The position numbers were made by a program, and so were the translations under genes. DNA of 64,000 nucleotides, from positions 620,001-684,000 of the forward strand of contig JBBDRZ010000007.1 in assembly GCA_040905185.1 (NCBI GenBank), read 5' to 3'. This document shows, piece by piece, positions 32,597-41,232 of the stretch; position 1 is the stretch's first letter; the number at the start of each line of letters is the position of its first letter. This DNA is from DASTEQ01 sp040905185. GTDB taxonomy: Bacteria; Chloroflexota; Limnocylindria; QHBO01. The notes under the pieces are model-generated. The model made no database searches, was not told the origin of the DNA, and was given only the letters and a program-made list of their open reading frames with translations.

Positions 32597-33829
32597 TCAG
32601 CGGCCCATGAGGCGCCCGATCGCCTCGACGATTGGGGCCGGCAGCTCGGCGGCCTCGACCATTTCCGCGTAGCGGAGCCAGGCCTGAGACGGCTTGTGCC
32701 GCGCGCGTGCACGGAGGCGGCTGACGCCCTCAAAGTCGGGGGTCAGTTGGACAACATTGCGCTGGCCCGCTGCCATCGCGATGGCACGATTCAGCAGCAA
32801 ATCCTCGACGCTCTCCTGGCCGTCGGCCGGCGCGTCCCGGTCATGCAGGACGACCGTTGGGATGCTCAGGGCCCGAATTGTGCGGGCGATGAAGGGCAGG
32901 TTGCCCTTGCCCCCGGCGTCCACGATTGCGACTCCTTCCGCGTCGGGCTCATGGCCCAGCAGGCGGAAGGCGAACGGCAAGCTGAGACGTTCCGAGGCTC
33001 CTTCCACCACGAGCGCCCGCCGCGCGAAGAACATCCCATTTCGCTCCCGGTCGAAGCTGGCGAGCCGGCGGACGAGATCCGGAACGCCACTCAGAGGGAT
33101 GTGCGGCCCCTGGATAGCCGCCAGGCCACCACGTTGATCGCGGGCCAGACGGACGATCCCATCGGTATGTCGTCCGTCGACCAAGTTTGGCGAGTGGGTG
33201 GTGTAGACGACCTGATTGCCACAGCTCGCGAGCGCCCGCAGCAACGAAGCGAGGGCGCGCTGGGCATGCGGGCCCAGGAAGAGCTCGGGCGACTCGATGA
33301 GGATCCACGCGGAACTGACATCGCACGCTAGGCAGGCCTCGCACAATTCGAGGAGGCGCAGCGACCCGCTGTGGTGCTGATCGGGCGCGGGGAACTGACC
33401 GGTGTTCAGCCTCAGACGACGGGACACGTCGGCGAAGCGGAGCCCCTCTCGCCGGGCCGCACCAAGGAAGACGACGGGGCCGTCCATCCCAGGGTGGGTC
33501 CGGTGCAGGCTAACCGCCTCTGCAATGCGAGTGGCACGGAGGCCGGCAAGGCGGGCACCAGACCCGTCGGAAAGGCCCATCTCGATGGGACGAGCAGGGT
33601 CGCGGAAGTCCTCAGGCCGCGGTCGGGCGCTAGGGTCGACCAGGCACCGGATCGCCCGCAGGAGGAGGGTGACCGGGACGCCGTCTTCGGCCACGATCAC
33701 CAGTGGGTTCTCGAGGCGGACAGTGACGTTCTGCAGTGGTCCGAAGTTACGTATCGTGAGGTAACGAGCGCCGGCCCCGGTGGTCCCTGCCGCATCCCCC
33801 AGCACCGGCAGGTCGTGGGCTGCATGCAC
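32597..33829 (-). CDS. OLD-like protein: degenerate ATPase plus TOPRIM domain
   Basis: 410 residues. The layout is that of OLD-family nucleases, with an ABC-type ATPase half (RYLTIRNFGPLQNVTVRLE) and a C-terminal TOPRIM half (ALVVEGASERLSLPFAF; IVDAGGKGNLPF; HDRDA). But Walker A reads AEDGVPVTLLL with no GK(S/T), and Walker B reads ILIESPELFLGP with Ser where the catalytic Glu belongs; the switch His (YTTHSPN) remains. ATP hydrolysis looks lost while the TOPRIM Glu and Asp residues are kept. Encoded 12 bp after an HD-domain gene. Confidence 0.8.
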   Translation of the reverse strand: MHAAHDLPVLGDAAGTTGAGARYLTIRNFGPLQNVTVRLENPLVIVAEDGVPVTLLLRAIRCLVDPSARPRPEDFRDPARPIEMGLSDGSGARLAGLRATRIAEAVSLHRTHPGMDGPVVFLGAARREGLRFADVSRRLRLNTGQFPAPDQHHSGSLRLLELCEACLACDVSSAWILIESPELFLGPHAQRALASLLRALASCGNQVVYTTHSPNLVDGRHTDGIVRLARDQRGGLAAIQGPHIPLSGVPDLVRRLASFDRERNGMFFARRALVVEGASERLSLPFAFRLLGHEPDAEGVAIVDAGGKGNLPFIARTIRALSIPTVVLHDRDAPADGQESVEDLLLNRAIAMAAGQRNVVQLTPDFEGVSRLRARARHKPSQAWLRYAEMVEAAELPAPIVEAIGRLMGR

Positions 33830-33841
33830 GAGTCCAGGGCT

Positions 33842-34756
33842 CTATTCGGATTCGGGAGCGCTGGCCTGTGAGGTGAGCTCGCCCTCGACGAGCGCGATGC
33901 AGTCGATGATCTGGGTCGGATCGTGAGCGTCCCGTCCTGCGACGCAGGCGGTGACGCTCACGAGGTCACGCAGCGGGGTGCGCAGGAGCTTGCGGACGAG
34001 GGTCTCCTGGAGCTGGAACAGCCCAGCGTCGCTGTGCATCTCGACCTCGATGTGGACGGGTCGGTCGGTTCCGGCCCGGACTGAGACCTGGCTGATTGCG
34101 AGAGCGGAAACGGAATGGATGTCGATCCGGCCCCGCTCGAACGTTGCCTGACCTCGGCCCGCGGTCATGTCGATCGCGTCGGCGAGAACCACGATCGCGG
34201 CCCCCAACGTGAGTGGCGGAACGTGGGTGTCGTGGGCACCGATGGTGGCGAGGACGAGCGCCCGAATGAGGTGGGCCTGGCGAAGATCCGGGTAGATCGG
34301 ATCCAAGAGCCGGCGGAGGAGTGGGTCGGCCAGAAGGGCGCCGTTCTGAGCCTGGCCCTCTCGATGGAGCGCGTTCCCCACATCGTGCAGCATCCCTCCC
34401 GCCAGCACCACGAGCGTCGCATCGTCCAGATCGCCGATGCCGCTCGAGATGACGTCAGGGGCGTGGCCCCCAGCGACGAGCAGCTCGAGGATCTGGACCG
34501 CGGCCGATCCCGTCAGACGGGCGTGGAGCGGACCGTGATCGTTATATCCGAGCTTGCCGACTGTCATGTAGTTGGCCAGGTCCCACAGAGCGATCGCTTC
34601 GGCATCAGTCGTCAGCGCCGTGTACAGCGACCGGCTTCGCGGGCGATCGGTCAGCCGGGCTTCCAGAGCCTCCACCGCGGTCTGCGCGGTCGAGACGTAG
34701 GTGGGCGCCGCCGCCAAGCCCAGGGTGAACGCGGGAACCTCGAGTGAAGAGGCCAT
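33842..34756 (-). CDS. HD-domain metal-dependent phosphohydrolase
   Basis: 304 residues. The HD set is visible: His in GYNDHGPLHAR, His-Asp in GGMLHDVGNALHREG, a further His in IGAHDTH, and Asp in VLADAIDMTAGRG. The C-terminal 80 residues (VHIEVEMHSDAGLFQLQETL) form a separate small domain. Nucleotide or cyclic-nucleotide cleavage is plausible. With the OLD-like gene it makes a two-gene operon led by a TACCGT box 7 nt before the ATG. Confidence 0.82.
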   Translation of the reverse strand: MASSLEVPAFTLGLAAAPTYVSTAQTAVEALEARLTDRPRSRSLYTALTTDAEAIALWDLANYMTVGKLGYNDHGPLHARLTGSAAVQILELLVAGGHAPDVISSGIGDLDDATLVVLAGGMLHDVGNALHREGQAQNGALLADPLLRRLLDPIYPDLRQAHLIRALVLATIGAHDTHVPPLTLGAAIVVLADAIDMTAGRGQATFERGRIDIHSVSALAISQVSVRAGTDRPVHIEVEMHSDAGLFQLQETLVRKLLRTPLRDLVSVTACVAGRDAHDPTQIIDCIALVEGELTSQASAPESE

Positions 34757-34763
34757 CGGTTGA

Positions 34764-34769
34764 ACGGTA
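34764..34769 (-). promoter_or_regulatory. -10 box TACCGT, probable leaderless promoter
   Basis: TACCGT lies 7 nt before ATG 34756 of the HD-domain gene. Confidence 0.45.
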
Positions 34770-34890
34770 GGCTCCTCCGAAGTGGAGCCGATGTGAGGGC
34801 GATTACGCCGCCCAGGGTGTATTCGAGGTTACGGACCAACCCAGCGACCCGCGCCGATGATCGGGCTCCAACAGCACAGGGAGTTCCTGC

Positions 34891-35490
34891 ATGCGACCCG
34901 ACATCCTCCCGGGGGCCACGTTCCCGGACTACGAGCTGCCCGACCAGACCGGGCGTCGCCGCCGGCTGTCCGAGCTCCAGGGCAGCGATCCGATGATTCT
35001 CGTCCTCTCGCGTGGCCACTTCTGTCCCAAGGACCGCCGGCAGCTGCGCAACCTGGTGGAGCTCCACCCAGAGATCAACGTCGCGTACACCAGGCTGGTC
35101 ACGATCAGCACCGACAACCTTATCGATACGAACGAGATGCGCGACGCACTCGGTGCTGGCTGGCCATTCCTGTCAGACCCCGGTCGGACCGTCCAGCAGG
35201 ACCTCGATATCGCCGAGTACACCGACCCGCACCACGACCCGATGATCCCGCACACCCTCGTCTTAGAGCCGGGACTCCGCATCTACTCCATGTACAACGG
35301 CTACTGGTATTGGGGCCGGCCGTCGAACGACGACCTCCGACGGGACCTGCGGGAGGTGACGCGGCGAATCCGGCCCGACTGGGACCTCGGCGCTTCCGGG
35401 CTCCGGGAACGCTGGGAGCAAGGCGAACGCGACGACTTCTGGCCCTACGGTCGATCGATGCGCGAGGTGCTTGCGGGCCGGAACGCCTGA
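34891..35490 (+). CDS. AhpC/TSA-family redoxin (one-Cys peroxiredoxin-like)
   Basis: 199 residues, thioredoxin fold. PGATFPDYELPDQTGRRRRL is the typical entry and LSRGHFCPKDRRQLRNL holds the only cysteine, Cys45, at the peroxidatic position. The usual peroxiredoxin Thr three residues before the Cys is replaced by Arg-Gly-His, so peroxidase activity is uncertain. The C-terminal 60 residues (YWYWGRPSNDDLRRDL) are particular to this subfamily. Cytosolic. Confidence 0.8.
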   Translation: MRPDILPGATFPDYELPDQTGRRRRLSELQGSDPMILVLSRGHFCPKDRRQLRNLVELHPEINVAYTRLVTISTDNLIDTNEMRDALGAGWPFLSDPGRTVQQDLDIAEYTDPHHDPMIPHTLVLEPGLRIYSMYNGYWYWGRPSNDDLRRDLREVTRRIRPDWDLGASGLRERWEQGERDDFWPYGRSMREVLAGRNA

Positions 35491-35504
35491 CGAGCGCGGA
35501 GTAC

Positions 35505-35623
35505 CCGGGATCGGGCTGCCAGATTCGGGTGTCGGGCCGGCCGTCGCGCGGCCATCGAAACGACCAGCTCGACCCGGTTTCGGCGTCCCGCATGACGCCA
35601 CCGCGGGCCGGCTCGAAGGTAAG
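35505..35623 (-). pseudogene. Remnant of a DUF3179 gene (3' end, frameshifted and internally deleted)
   Basis: On minus the text reads LTFEPARGGVMRDAETGSSW then, after a one-base shift, RPDTRIWQPD. The intact gene at 37380-38567 has LTFEPAQDGAMRDLETGSSW and FRPDTRIWQPGQ at its C-terminus. About 30 residues between the two parts are missing and an extra base breaks the frame in the WSF/DGR region. Only the last ~40 codons survive, with no start. Confidence 0.8.
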
Positions 35624-35657
35624 GATGGTAGTAGCCTTTGGCTTGCAGCAGCGGTTT

Positions 35658-36503
35658 CTAGTCGAGGCGGAGCAGCGACCCCGTGCTGAAGGTTGGCACG
35701 GCGTCGATGCCGAGCTCGCGGAAGACCACGCTTGGGATCCCGATGTCGGCCAGATAGCGCGTGCCGGAGTGAAGCCGACCCTCGCCAATCTCTGTCCCGC
35801 GCTTGGGCAGGGCCAAGGCCAGCGTGATCTGAGCCACCACCGCGGCGCCGGGTCGCTCGCCGGTGGTCGCATCGATGCCGGTCGGGACGTCAAGGCTGAT
35901 CACCGGCCCATGACCCAGGGCCGCCAAACCAATCAGCGGCTGGATCGTGTCGTCGGGGGCGCCGCGCAGGCTGTACCCAATCAGGGCGTCGAGTACGGCA
36001 TCGACACCCGGGACCTCCTTGGCCAGCTCGGCATAGGATCGGTCCTGCCCTGCCACCGCCGTTCGGACGCCTGCCGCCAGCAGGGGCTCGACCTGGGCGC
36101 GCGCCGCGGGGCGCAGCCTCAGGATCGGGCGCGCGAAGGCGACGCAGACGGCGGCTCCCCAGCCTGCGAGGCGTCGCGCCGCGACCAGCCCGCCGCCGGC
36201 GTTGTTCCCCGTGCCGGCCAGGACGAGCACCCGCCGACCGGCCATCGACCCGCCGAGCGCCTGGCGAGTCAGCTCCGCCAGCTCGCGTCCCGCGTTCTCC
36301 ATCAACTGCGTCAGACCGATGCCAAGTCGGTCGGTGGCGATGCGGTCGGCCGCGAGCATCGTCTCCCGGTCGACCGAGTGAAGCGGTCCACCCGGAGCGG
36401 GGATGTCCGGCAGCCGCCAGGCCAACGGCTCGGATGAAATCGACACGGTCACCGGGCCGATAATCTGGGGGCATCTATCCCGGACCGATGTAATCGGGCC
36501 CAC
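35658..36503 (-). CDS. nnrE: NAD(P)H-hydrate epimerase (YjeF N-terminal domain)
   Basis: 281 residues. Family marks are LTQLMENAGRELAEL, VLAGTGNNAGGGLVAARRLA, DALIGYSLRGAPDD and SLDVPTGIDATTGE, the last holding the catalytic Asp region. It epimerises damaged NAD(P)HX for repair by the dehydratase. Only the epimerase domain is present; the C-terminal dehydratase (NnrD) domain common in bacterial fusions is absent here. GTG 36503 is favoured by GAGG 7 nt upstream; later GTG codons at 36452 and 36446 are alternatives. It follows the Crp/Fnr gene by 25 bp. Confidence 0.87.
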   Translation of the reverse strand: MGPITSVRDRCPQIIGPVTVSISSEPLAWRLPDIPAPGGPLHSVDRETMLAADRIATDRLGIGLTQLMENAGRELAELTRQALGGSMAGRRVLVLAGTGNNAGGGLVAARRLAGWGAAVCVAFARPILRLRPAARAQVEPLLAAGVRTAVAGQDRSYAELAKEVPGVDAVLDALIGYSLRGAPDDTIQPLIGLAALGHGPVISLDVPTGIDATTGERPGAAVVAQITLALALPKRGTEIGEGRLHSGTRYLADIGIPSVVFRELGIDAVPTFSTGSLLRLD

Positions 36504-36528
36504 ACCCGCGCCTCGTCAGCGCGATTCG

Positions 36529-37299
36529 TCAAGGGCCACGTAGCTCCCGCAGCCGGTCTAGGTCCCGAATGAGCACCTGCTGATGCTCCATTTCGATCAC
36601 GCCGAGCTCCCGGAGCGCGCTGATGCTCGTCGCCAGCGTCTCGCGTGACGTCCCGATCATGTCGGCCAGCTCCTGCTGGGTCAGCCGGGCGTCGATGGCC
36701 ACCCCGCCATCGTTCGGCTGGCCGAAGCGGTCGGCGAGTTCGACGAGGCGCGTGGCCAGGCGCTGTTGCACCGAGCGGAACGCCATGACCTCCCGCTCGC
36801 GCTCGGAGGCCGCCAGTCGGTCAGACAGGTGGCGAATGATGTTCAGGCCAATCGCCGGAAACCGCTCGATCAGCCTCCGCAGCTCGGCGGGTGTGAAGCT
36901 GCAGATCACCGCGTCCTCGATCGCTTCGGCGTACACATCGGTCAGCTCCTGCCCCAGCCACGACATGCGGCCCACGACGCGGCCCTTGTCGAGGATGTCG
37001 AGCGTCAGCTGCTTACCGTCGGGCGTGAGGCGGTAGAGGCGGACTCGACCGCTCTTGACGATGTAGAGCCGCTCGTCGTCCTCATCGGGTGAGGTAACCA
37101 GCCCGCCGGTCCGGCAGGTCGTCATCGGCAGCGTCTGGCTGATGTCCCTCAGCTGCTCGAAGCTCAATCCAGCGAAGAGGTCGACTTCGCGCAGGAGGCC
37201 GGCCTTCAGCTCGGCATCGGTTAACGGGGCGCCGGTGGGGACGTCCACTTCTCGGTTGTCCGCACGCCGCCACATCCGCTTCATCATGGCGCCAATCAT
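36529..37299 (-). CDS. Crp/Fnr-family transcription regulator
   Basis: About 256 residues. A cyclic-nucleotide-binding-type jelly roll (LFAGLSFEQLRDISQTLPM; LYIVKSGRVRLYRLTPDGKQ; LDILDKGRVVGRMSWLG) is followed by an HTH (LTQQELADMIGTSRETLATSISALRELG). The cAMP-binding RxS motif is not evident, and the FNR N-terminal Cys cluster is missing; a single Cys in the beta-roll (TTCRTGG) might be redox-sensitive. Divergent from the DUF3179-thioredoxin operon, which it may control. ATG 37299 is the chosen start; TTG 37338 is possible. Confidence 0.85.
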   Translation of the reverse strand: MIGAMMKRMWRRADNREVDVPTGAPLTDAELKAGLLREVDLFAGLSFEQLRDISQTLPMTTCRTGGLVTSPDEDDERLYIVKSGRVRLYRLTPDGKQLTLDILDKGRVVGRMSWLGQELTDVYAEAIEDAVICSFTPAELRRLIERFPAIGLNIIRHLSDRLAASEREREVMAFRSVQQRLATRLVELADRFGQPNDGGVAIDARLTQQELADMIGTSRETLATSISALRELGVIEMEHQQVLIRDLDRLRELRGP

Positions 37300-37379
37300 G
37301 GACCAAACGGCTTGCCGCGCCTTGACGCCTGTCAGCAAGCCTACAGACGCCGCTGGGGCTACCCGAGAAACTACGTGCC

Positions 37380-38567
37380 GTGCGGCGCCTGCTCGGCATG
37401 TTGATCGGGTTCAGCGTGCTTGCCGCCGCGTGCGCGGGACCTCGTGGGTCGGAAGGGGCCCCCACACCTCGCGGTCCTGCCACTCCCACATTCGACCCGG
37501 CCGAGGCGGGACTTCGTGTCCCCACGTTTGGGTGGCGGACGGATTTCTCGCGGCACGAGGTTCCGCTGGAGGAGATCATCGGCGGTGGACCCGGAAAGGA
37601 CGGTATCCCGGCCATCGACCAACCGAAGTTCCGGCCGGTCGATGTCGTCGACTGGCTGATCGACCGGGAGCCGGTGATCGCCTTCGGCATCGGTGACGAC
37701 TGGCGCGCGTATCCGATCCAGATCCTGATCTGGCACGAGATCGTGAACGACGTCGTGGCCGATATGCCGGTGGCCATCACCTTCTGCCCGCTGTGCCACA
37801 CTGCCATCGCGTTCGATCGCACCCTCGACGGGCGGGTGCTCGACTTTGGCACCACCGGCAACTTGCGCCACTCGGACCTGGTGATGTACGACCGTCAGAC
37901 CGAGACCTGGTGGCAGCAGGCCACGGGCCAGGCCATCGTCGGCCAGCTGGCGGGCACGCAGCTGGAGTTCCTTCCCAGCCAGCTGATCAGCTGGGGGCAG
38001 TTCGTCGAGGCGCACCCCGACGGTGTCGTCCTCTCCCGCGAGACCGGCCATCCCCGCGACTACGACCGCAATCCCTATCCCGGCTACGACTCGGTCGACT
38101 CCGATCCGTTCCTGCTCGAAGACAAGACCCTCCTGGATGGCCGCCTGTCGCCCAAGGTTCGCATCTTGGGAATCGTGATCAACGATGAGGCCGCCGCTTA
38201 TCCGTTCCCGTTCCTGGCCGACCATCCCGTGGTCAACGACGATGTTGGCGGTGAGCCGATCGTCGTCTTCTGGACCGATGGCGCCGCCTCCGGCCTCGGC
38301 GGCCCGACCGTGGCCGGTGGTCAGATCGTGGGCGCGGCCAACGCCTTCAGCCGCGAGGTCGATGGGCGCGCGCTCACGTTCGAGCCCGCCCAGGATGGGG
38401 CGATGCGCGACCTCGAGACCGGATCAAGCTGGTCTTTCGATGGCCGAGCCGTGGCGGGTGAGCTCGAGGGCGCGCTACTCGAGCTGCTCGTCGCCGATTC
38501 GCCGTTCTGGTTCGCGTGGGTGGTCTTCCGGCCCGACACGCGAATCTGGCAGCCCGGACAGGGGTGA
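37380..38567 (+). CDS. DUF3179 lipoprotein 1
   Basis: 395 residues. A lipoprotein signal ends at Cys18 (SVLAAACAG). The domain follows the DUF3179 pattern: GIPAIDQPKF, ILIWHEIVNDVVADMPVAIT, FCPLCHTAIAFDR (Cys136, Cys139, His140), GTTGNLRHSDLVMYDRQTET and a C-terminal FEPAQDGAMRDLETGSSW. The family's function is unknown; the paired Cys suggest a thiol, metal or heme site outside the membrane. First gene of the run with a second copy, TlpA and CcdA. Confidence 0.88.
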   Translation: MRRLLGMLIGFSVLAAACAGPRGSEGAPTPRGPATPTFDPAEAGLRVPTFGWRTDFSRHEVPLEEIIGGGPGKDGIPAIDQPKFRPVDVVDWLIDREPVIAFGIGDDWRAYPIQILIWHEIVNDVVADMPVAITFCPLCHTAIAFDRTLDGRVLDFGTTGNLRHSDLVMYDRQTETWWQQATGQAIVGQLAGTQLEFLPSQLISWGQFVEAHPDGVVLSRETGHPRDYDRNPYPGYDSVDSDPFLLEDKTLLDGRLSPKVRILGIVINDEAAAYPFPFLADHPVVNDDVGGEPIVVFWTDGAASGLGGPTVAGGQIVGAANAFSREVDGRALTFEPAQDGAMRDLETGSSWSFDGRAVAGELEGALLELLVADSPFWFAWVVFRPDTRIWQPGQG

Positions 38568-39748
38568 ACGTGCCTCGCGGCGGCGTCCTGGCCATCATCG
38601 CAGCCCTCCTGCTTGCGGCTTGCGCCGGGCCGGCTCCGGTCCCGCAGCAGCCCGCATCGGGCCGGCCGGTGGCGTCCAACTCGCCGATCGTCGATCCTTG
38701 GCGGACCGATTTCGACCGCCTCGCCGATCATGTGTCGCTCGATGACTTCATCCGGGCCCTCCCGTGGCGCGACGCTATCCCTGCGCTCTCGCGGCCGGCC
38801 GTGGTCCCCGCATCGGGAATAAGCTGGATCCTGGATGACGAGCCGGTCATCGCCGTTGAGCGCAACGGCACGTGGCGGGCGTATCCGCTTCAGATCCTGC
38901 TGTGGCACGAGATCGTGAACGACCTGGTGGACGGCGAGCCGATCGTCGTCACGTTCTGCCCGCTCTGCCACACCGCGGTCGTGTTCGACGCCCGCCTCGA
39001 CGAAGAAGCGCTCGAGTTCGGCGTAACCGGATACCTGCGTCGCAGCGACCTGGTGATGTACGACCGTCAAACCGAGACCTGGTGGCAGCAGGCGACCGGT
39101 GTCGGCCTGATCGGGACCCACGCCGGACGGCACCTCGAGATCCTGCCGTCCAGCCTCGTCGCCTGGTCCGAATTCAGGACGGCCCACCCCGATGCCGACG
39201 TCCTGGACCGAGCCACCGGCTACGACCGCCCCTATGGCCGGAACCCGTATCCGGGCTGGGATCTGGTCGAGGGTAACCCGTACTTCAAAATGGCCGAGCT
39301 CCTGGCTTGCGAGGGAGCCGAGGGTTGCGTTGATCCCAAGGAACGTGTCGCCGTGGTGAGCGCAAACGGCGAGACCGTGGTCCTCCCGTTCCGGCGCCTG
39401 GCGGACGCCGGCGGGTTGGTCGATCTGAACCTCGGCGGCCTCCCAGTGGTCGTCTGGTGGCAACCCGGCGTTCGCAGCGTGCTGGGCAATCAGCTCATCG
39501 AGCGCAGCGATCAAGTCGGCACGGTGGTCGCCTTCGACCGAAGGTACGACGACGCCGTCCTGTCATTCGAGCTGCGCGGCAGCGTGCTCGCCGATGTCCA
39601 GTCCGGCACAGAGTGGAACTCGCTCGGGGAGGCGACCGCCGGCCCGCACTCGGGGGGGCGGCTGCACCGCGTCCAGGTGGATACACCGTACTGGTTCGCC
39701 TTCGCCGCCTTCGGCGAGGGGTACCGCATCTGGTCGGAAGGCAGGTAG
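38564..39748 (+). CDS. DUF3179 lipoprotein 2
   Basis: 394 residues and a diverged paralogue of the preceding gene. Lipobox LLLAACAG; core FCPLCHTAVVFD (Cys132, Cys135, His136), GVTGYLRRSDLVMYDRQTET and SGTEWNSLGEATAG. It has an additional Cys pair in LLACEGAEGCVDPKERV that copy 1 lacks. GTG 38564 overlaps the TGA of copy 1 (GTGA); GTG 38570 is an alternative with AGGGGTG in front. Same extracytoplasmic location. Confidence 0.87.
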   Translation: MNVPRGGVLAIIAALLLAACAGPAPVPQQPASGRPVASNSPIVDPWRTDFDRLADHVSLDDFIRALPWRDAIPALSRPAVVPASGISWILDDEPVIAVERNGTWRAYPLQILLWHEIVNDLVDGEPIVVTFCPLCHTAVVFDARLDEEALEFGVTGYLRRSDLVMYDRQTETWWQQATGVGLIGTHAGRHLEILPSSLVAWSEFRTAHPDADVLDRATGYDRPYGRNPYPGWDLVEGNPYFKMAELLACEGAEGCVDPKERVAVVSANGETVVLPFRRLADAGGLVDLNLGGLPVVVWWQPGVRSVLGNQLIERSDQVGTVVAFDRRYDDAVLSFELRGSVLADVQSGTEWNSLGEATAGPHSGGRLHRVQVDTPYWFAFAAFGEGYRIWSEGR

Positions 39749-39828
39749 CCTCCGATCAGTCATTCGGCGGGCCTGGCCATCACTGTCCAGCGTGATCTTG
39801 CTTACATGCGGTCCTCACGTCCAGGGAC

Positions 39829-39834
39829 TAGGCT
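39829..39834 (+). promoter_or_regulatory. -10 box TAGGCT, probable leaderless promoter
   Basis: TAGGCT lies 7 nt before GTG 39842, which supports that start over ATG 39806. Confidence 0.45.
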
Positions 39835-39841
39835 CCTGCCC

Positions 39842-40369
39842 GTGAGGGCGCTGCTCCCCGTCGTGGCCGGCATCGCGTTGTTGGTCGCCGCATGTTCGGC
39901 CCCGGCCGCGAGCGAGCAGGGTGCCGGTGCAACCGATACGGATCCGCTGCTGGCGCTGGAGCTGGTGGACGTCCGCACGGGCGCGACGTTCACCCTGGGC
40001 GAGCTGGCGGCCGACAAGCCGGTGCTCGTCGAGGCGATGGCCATCTGGTGCACGACCTGCCTGGCCCAGCAGCGCGAGGTGGTCGACGCCCATGGCTTGG
40101 CTGATTTCCATTCGGTCGGTATCGATGTCGATCCCAACGAGCGCGCGGAGGACCTCGCCGAATACGCCGTCCGCGAGGGCTTCGACTGGCGCTTCGCGAT
40201 GGCCGATCCGCAACTGGTCCAGCTGCTCACCGATCGCTACGGGTTCGGTGTCACCAATCCGCCATCGACTCCCACCTTCGTGATCTCCGCCGATGGTCGG
40301 ATTCGCGCGCTCGAGTTCGGTCGCATTCGCTCGGCCGATGAGCTGGCGGCCGAACTGGCGGCCGGCTGA
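39842..40369 (+). CDS. TlpA/ResA-like thioredoxin lipoprotein
   Basis: 175 residues. Lipobox LLVAACSA (Cys18) anchors a thioredoxin domain with the redox pair Cys70/Cys73 in AIWCTTCLAQQ and the cis-Pro in PPSTPTFVISADG. It should reduce disulphides outside the membrane, with electrons from the CcdA encoded 17 bp downstream. Clients could be apocytochrome c or the CxxC motifs of the two DUF3179 lipoproteins just upstream. Confidence 0.88.
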   Translation: MRALLPVVAGIALLVAACSAPAASEQGAGATDTDPLLALELVDVRTGATFTLGELAADKPVLVEAMAIWCTTCLAQQREVVDAHGLADFHSVGIDVDPNERAEDLAEYAVREGFDWRFAMADPQLVQLLTDRYGFGVTNPPSTPTFVISADGRIRALEFGRIRSADELAAELAAG

Positions 40370-40386
40370 GGCCTGGCCCGCCAGAA

Positions 40387-41085
40387 GTGGAGTACCTCGG
40401 CGCGTTCGCCGCGGGAATTGGCGCCACCGTGACGCCCTGCATCCTGCCGCTGTACCCCGCCTTCCTTGCTTACCTGACTGGCCAGCCGCCGGCGCCGGCA
40501 GGTCCCGGCGGCGCCGCGGTGGCTATGGCTCGACCCGGTCTTGCGCCGGCGGTCGCTGCCCTGCTCGTCTGGGCCGGCGTCGTGGTGGGCATGGTCGCCA
40601 TCGGTGCCCTGATCGCGGTGCTTGCCGCACCGCTCGGTGATTTCAATCGGGTCGTCCTGCCGATCGCCGACGGGCTGCTTATCGCGCTCGGCGTATTACT
40701 GCTTTGGGGCGTCAATCCATTCGCCCGCCTGCCGCAGCCGTCGGCTGACACGCTTGGCGGCCATGGCCCAACGCTGGGGGCCTTCCTGTACGGGCTCCTC
40801 TTCGCGCAGATCGCGGTGCCGTGCAGCGGCCCTTTCCTGGTCGGCATCTTCGCCTTCAGCCTGACGATCGGCGATGCGCTGGGGCGGCTGGCCTTCTTCG
40901 TGAGCTTCGGCATCGGCTTCGGTCTGCCGCTGTTCGTGCTTGGCAGCCTGGGTCACGTCCGCGGTGCGCAGCTGGCTCGCGCGATCAGCCGCCACCAGCG
41001 GCCGTTGCAGCTCGTGCTCGGGGCCGCGCTGCTGGCGGTCGGCGTCTGGGACCTGACGGTGAATCTGCCACTCATCGTAGGCTGA
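40387..41085 (+). CDS. ccdA: CcdA-family thiol-disulphide membrane transporter
   Basis: 232 residues with six membrane helices. The two redox Cys are Cys18 in ATVTPCILPLYP and Cys146 in IAVPCSGPFLVG, each at the head of a helix as in CcdA/DsbD-beta. It moves electrons from cytoplasmic thioredoxin to an outside thioredoxin, here the TlpA-like protein. GTG 40387 is the start. No cytochrome c assembly genes (ccsA/resB) lie in the window. Confidence 0.9.
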   Translation: MEYLGAFAAGIGATVTPCILPLYPAFLAYLTGQPPAPAGPGGAAVAMARPGLAPAVAALLVWAGVVVGMVAIGALIAVLAAPLGDFNRVVLPIADGLLIALGVLLLWGVNPFARLPQPSADTLGGHGPTLGAFLYGLLFAQIAVPCSGPFLVGIFAFSLTIGDALGRLAFFVSFGIGFGLPLFVLGSLGHVRGAQLARAISRHQRPLQLVLGAALLAVGVWDLTVNLPLIVG

Positions 41086-41103
41086 CGGCATGGACACTAT
41101 CGA

Positions 41104-41232
41104 GTGTGGATCGGCCTCGCAACCCATCCGTCGGCCTGGAGACGGGCAATTGCGATTGCCGCGCTCGTGGGCGTCATCCTGACGCTCGTCAAGTCACGGC
41201 GCCGAGGTGTTGGGACGTCGTCTGCGCCCTGA
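41104..41232 (+). CDS. Possible small membrane protein (42 residues)
   Basis: GTG 41104 to TGA 41232 gives a basic stretch, then a hydrophobic helix (RAIAIAALVGVILTLVK) and a positively charged end. It starts 18 bp after ccdA. No recognisable family or clear ribosome site; it may be chance. Confidence 0.25.
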   Translation: MWIGLATHPSAWRRAIAIAALVGVILTLVKSRRRGVGTSSAP

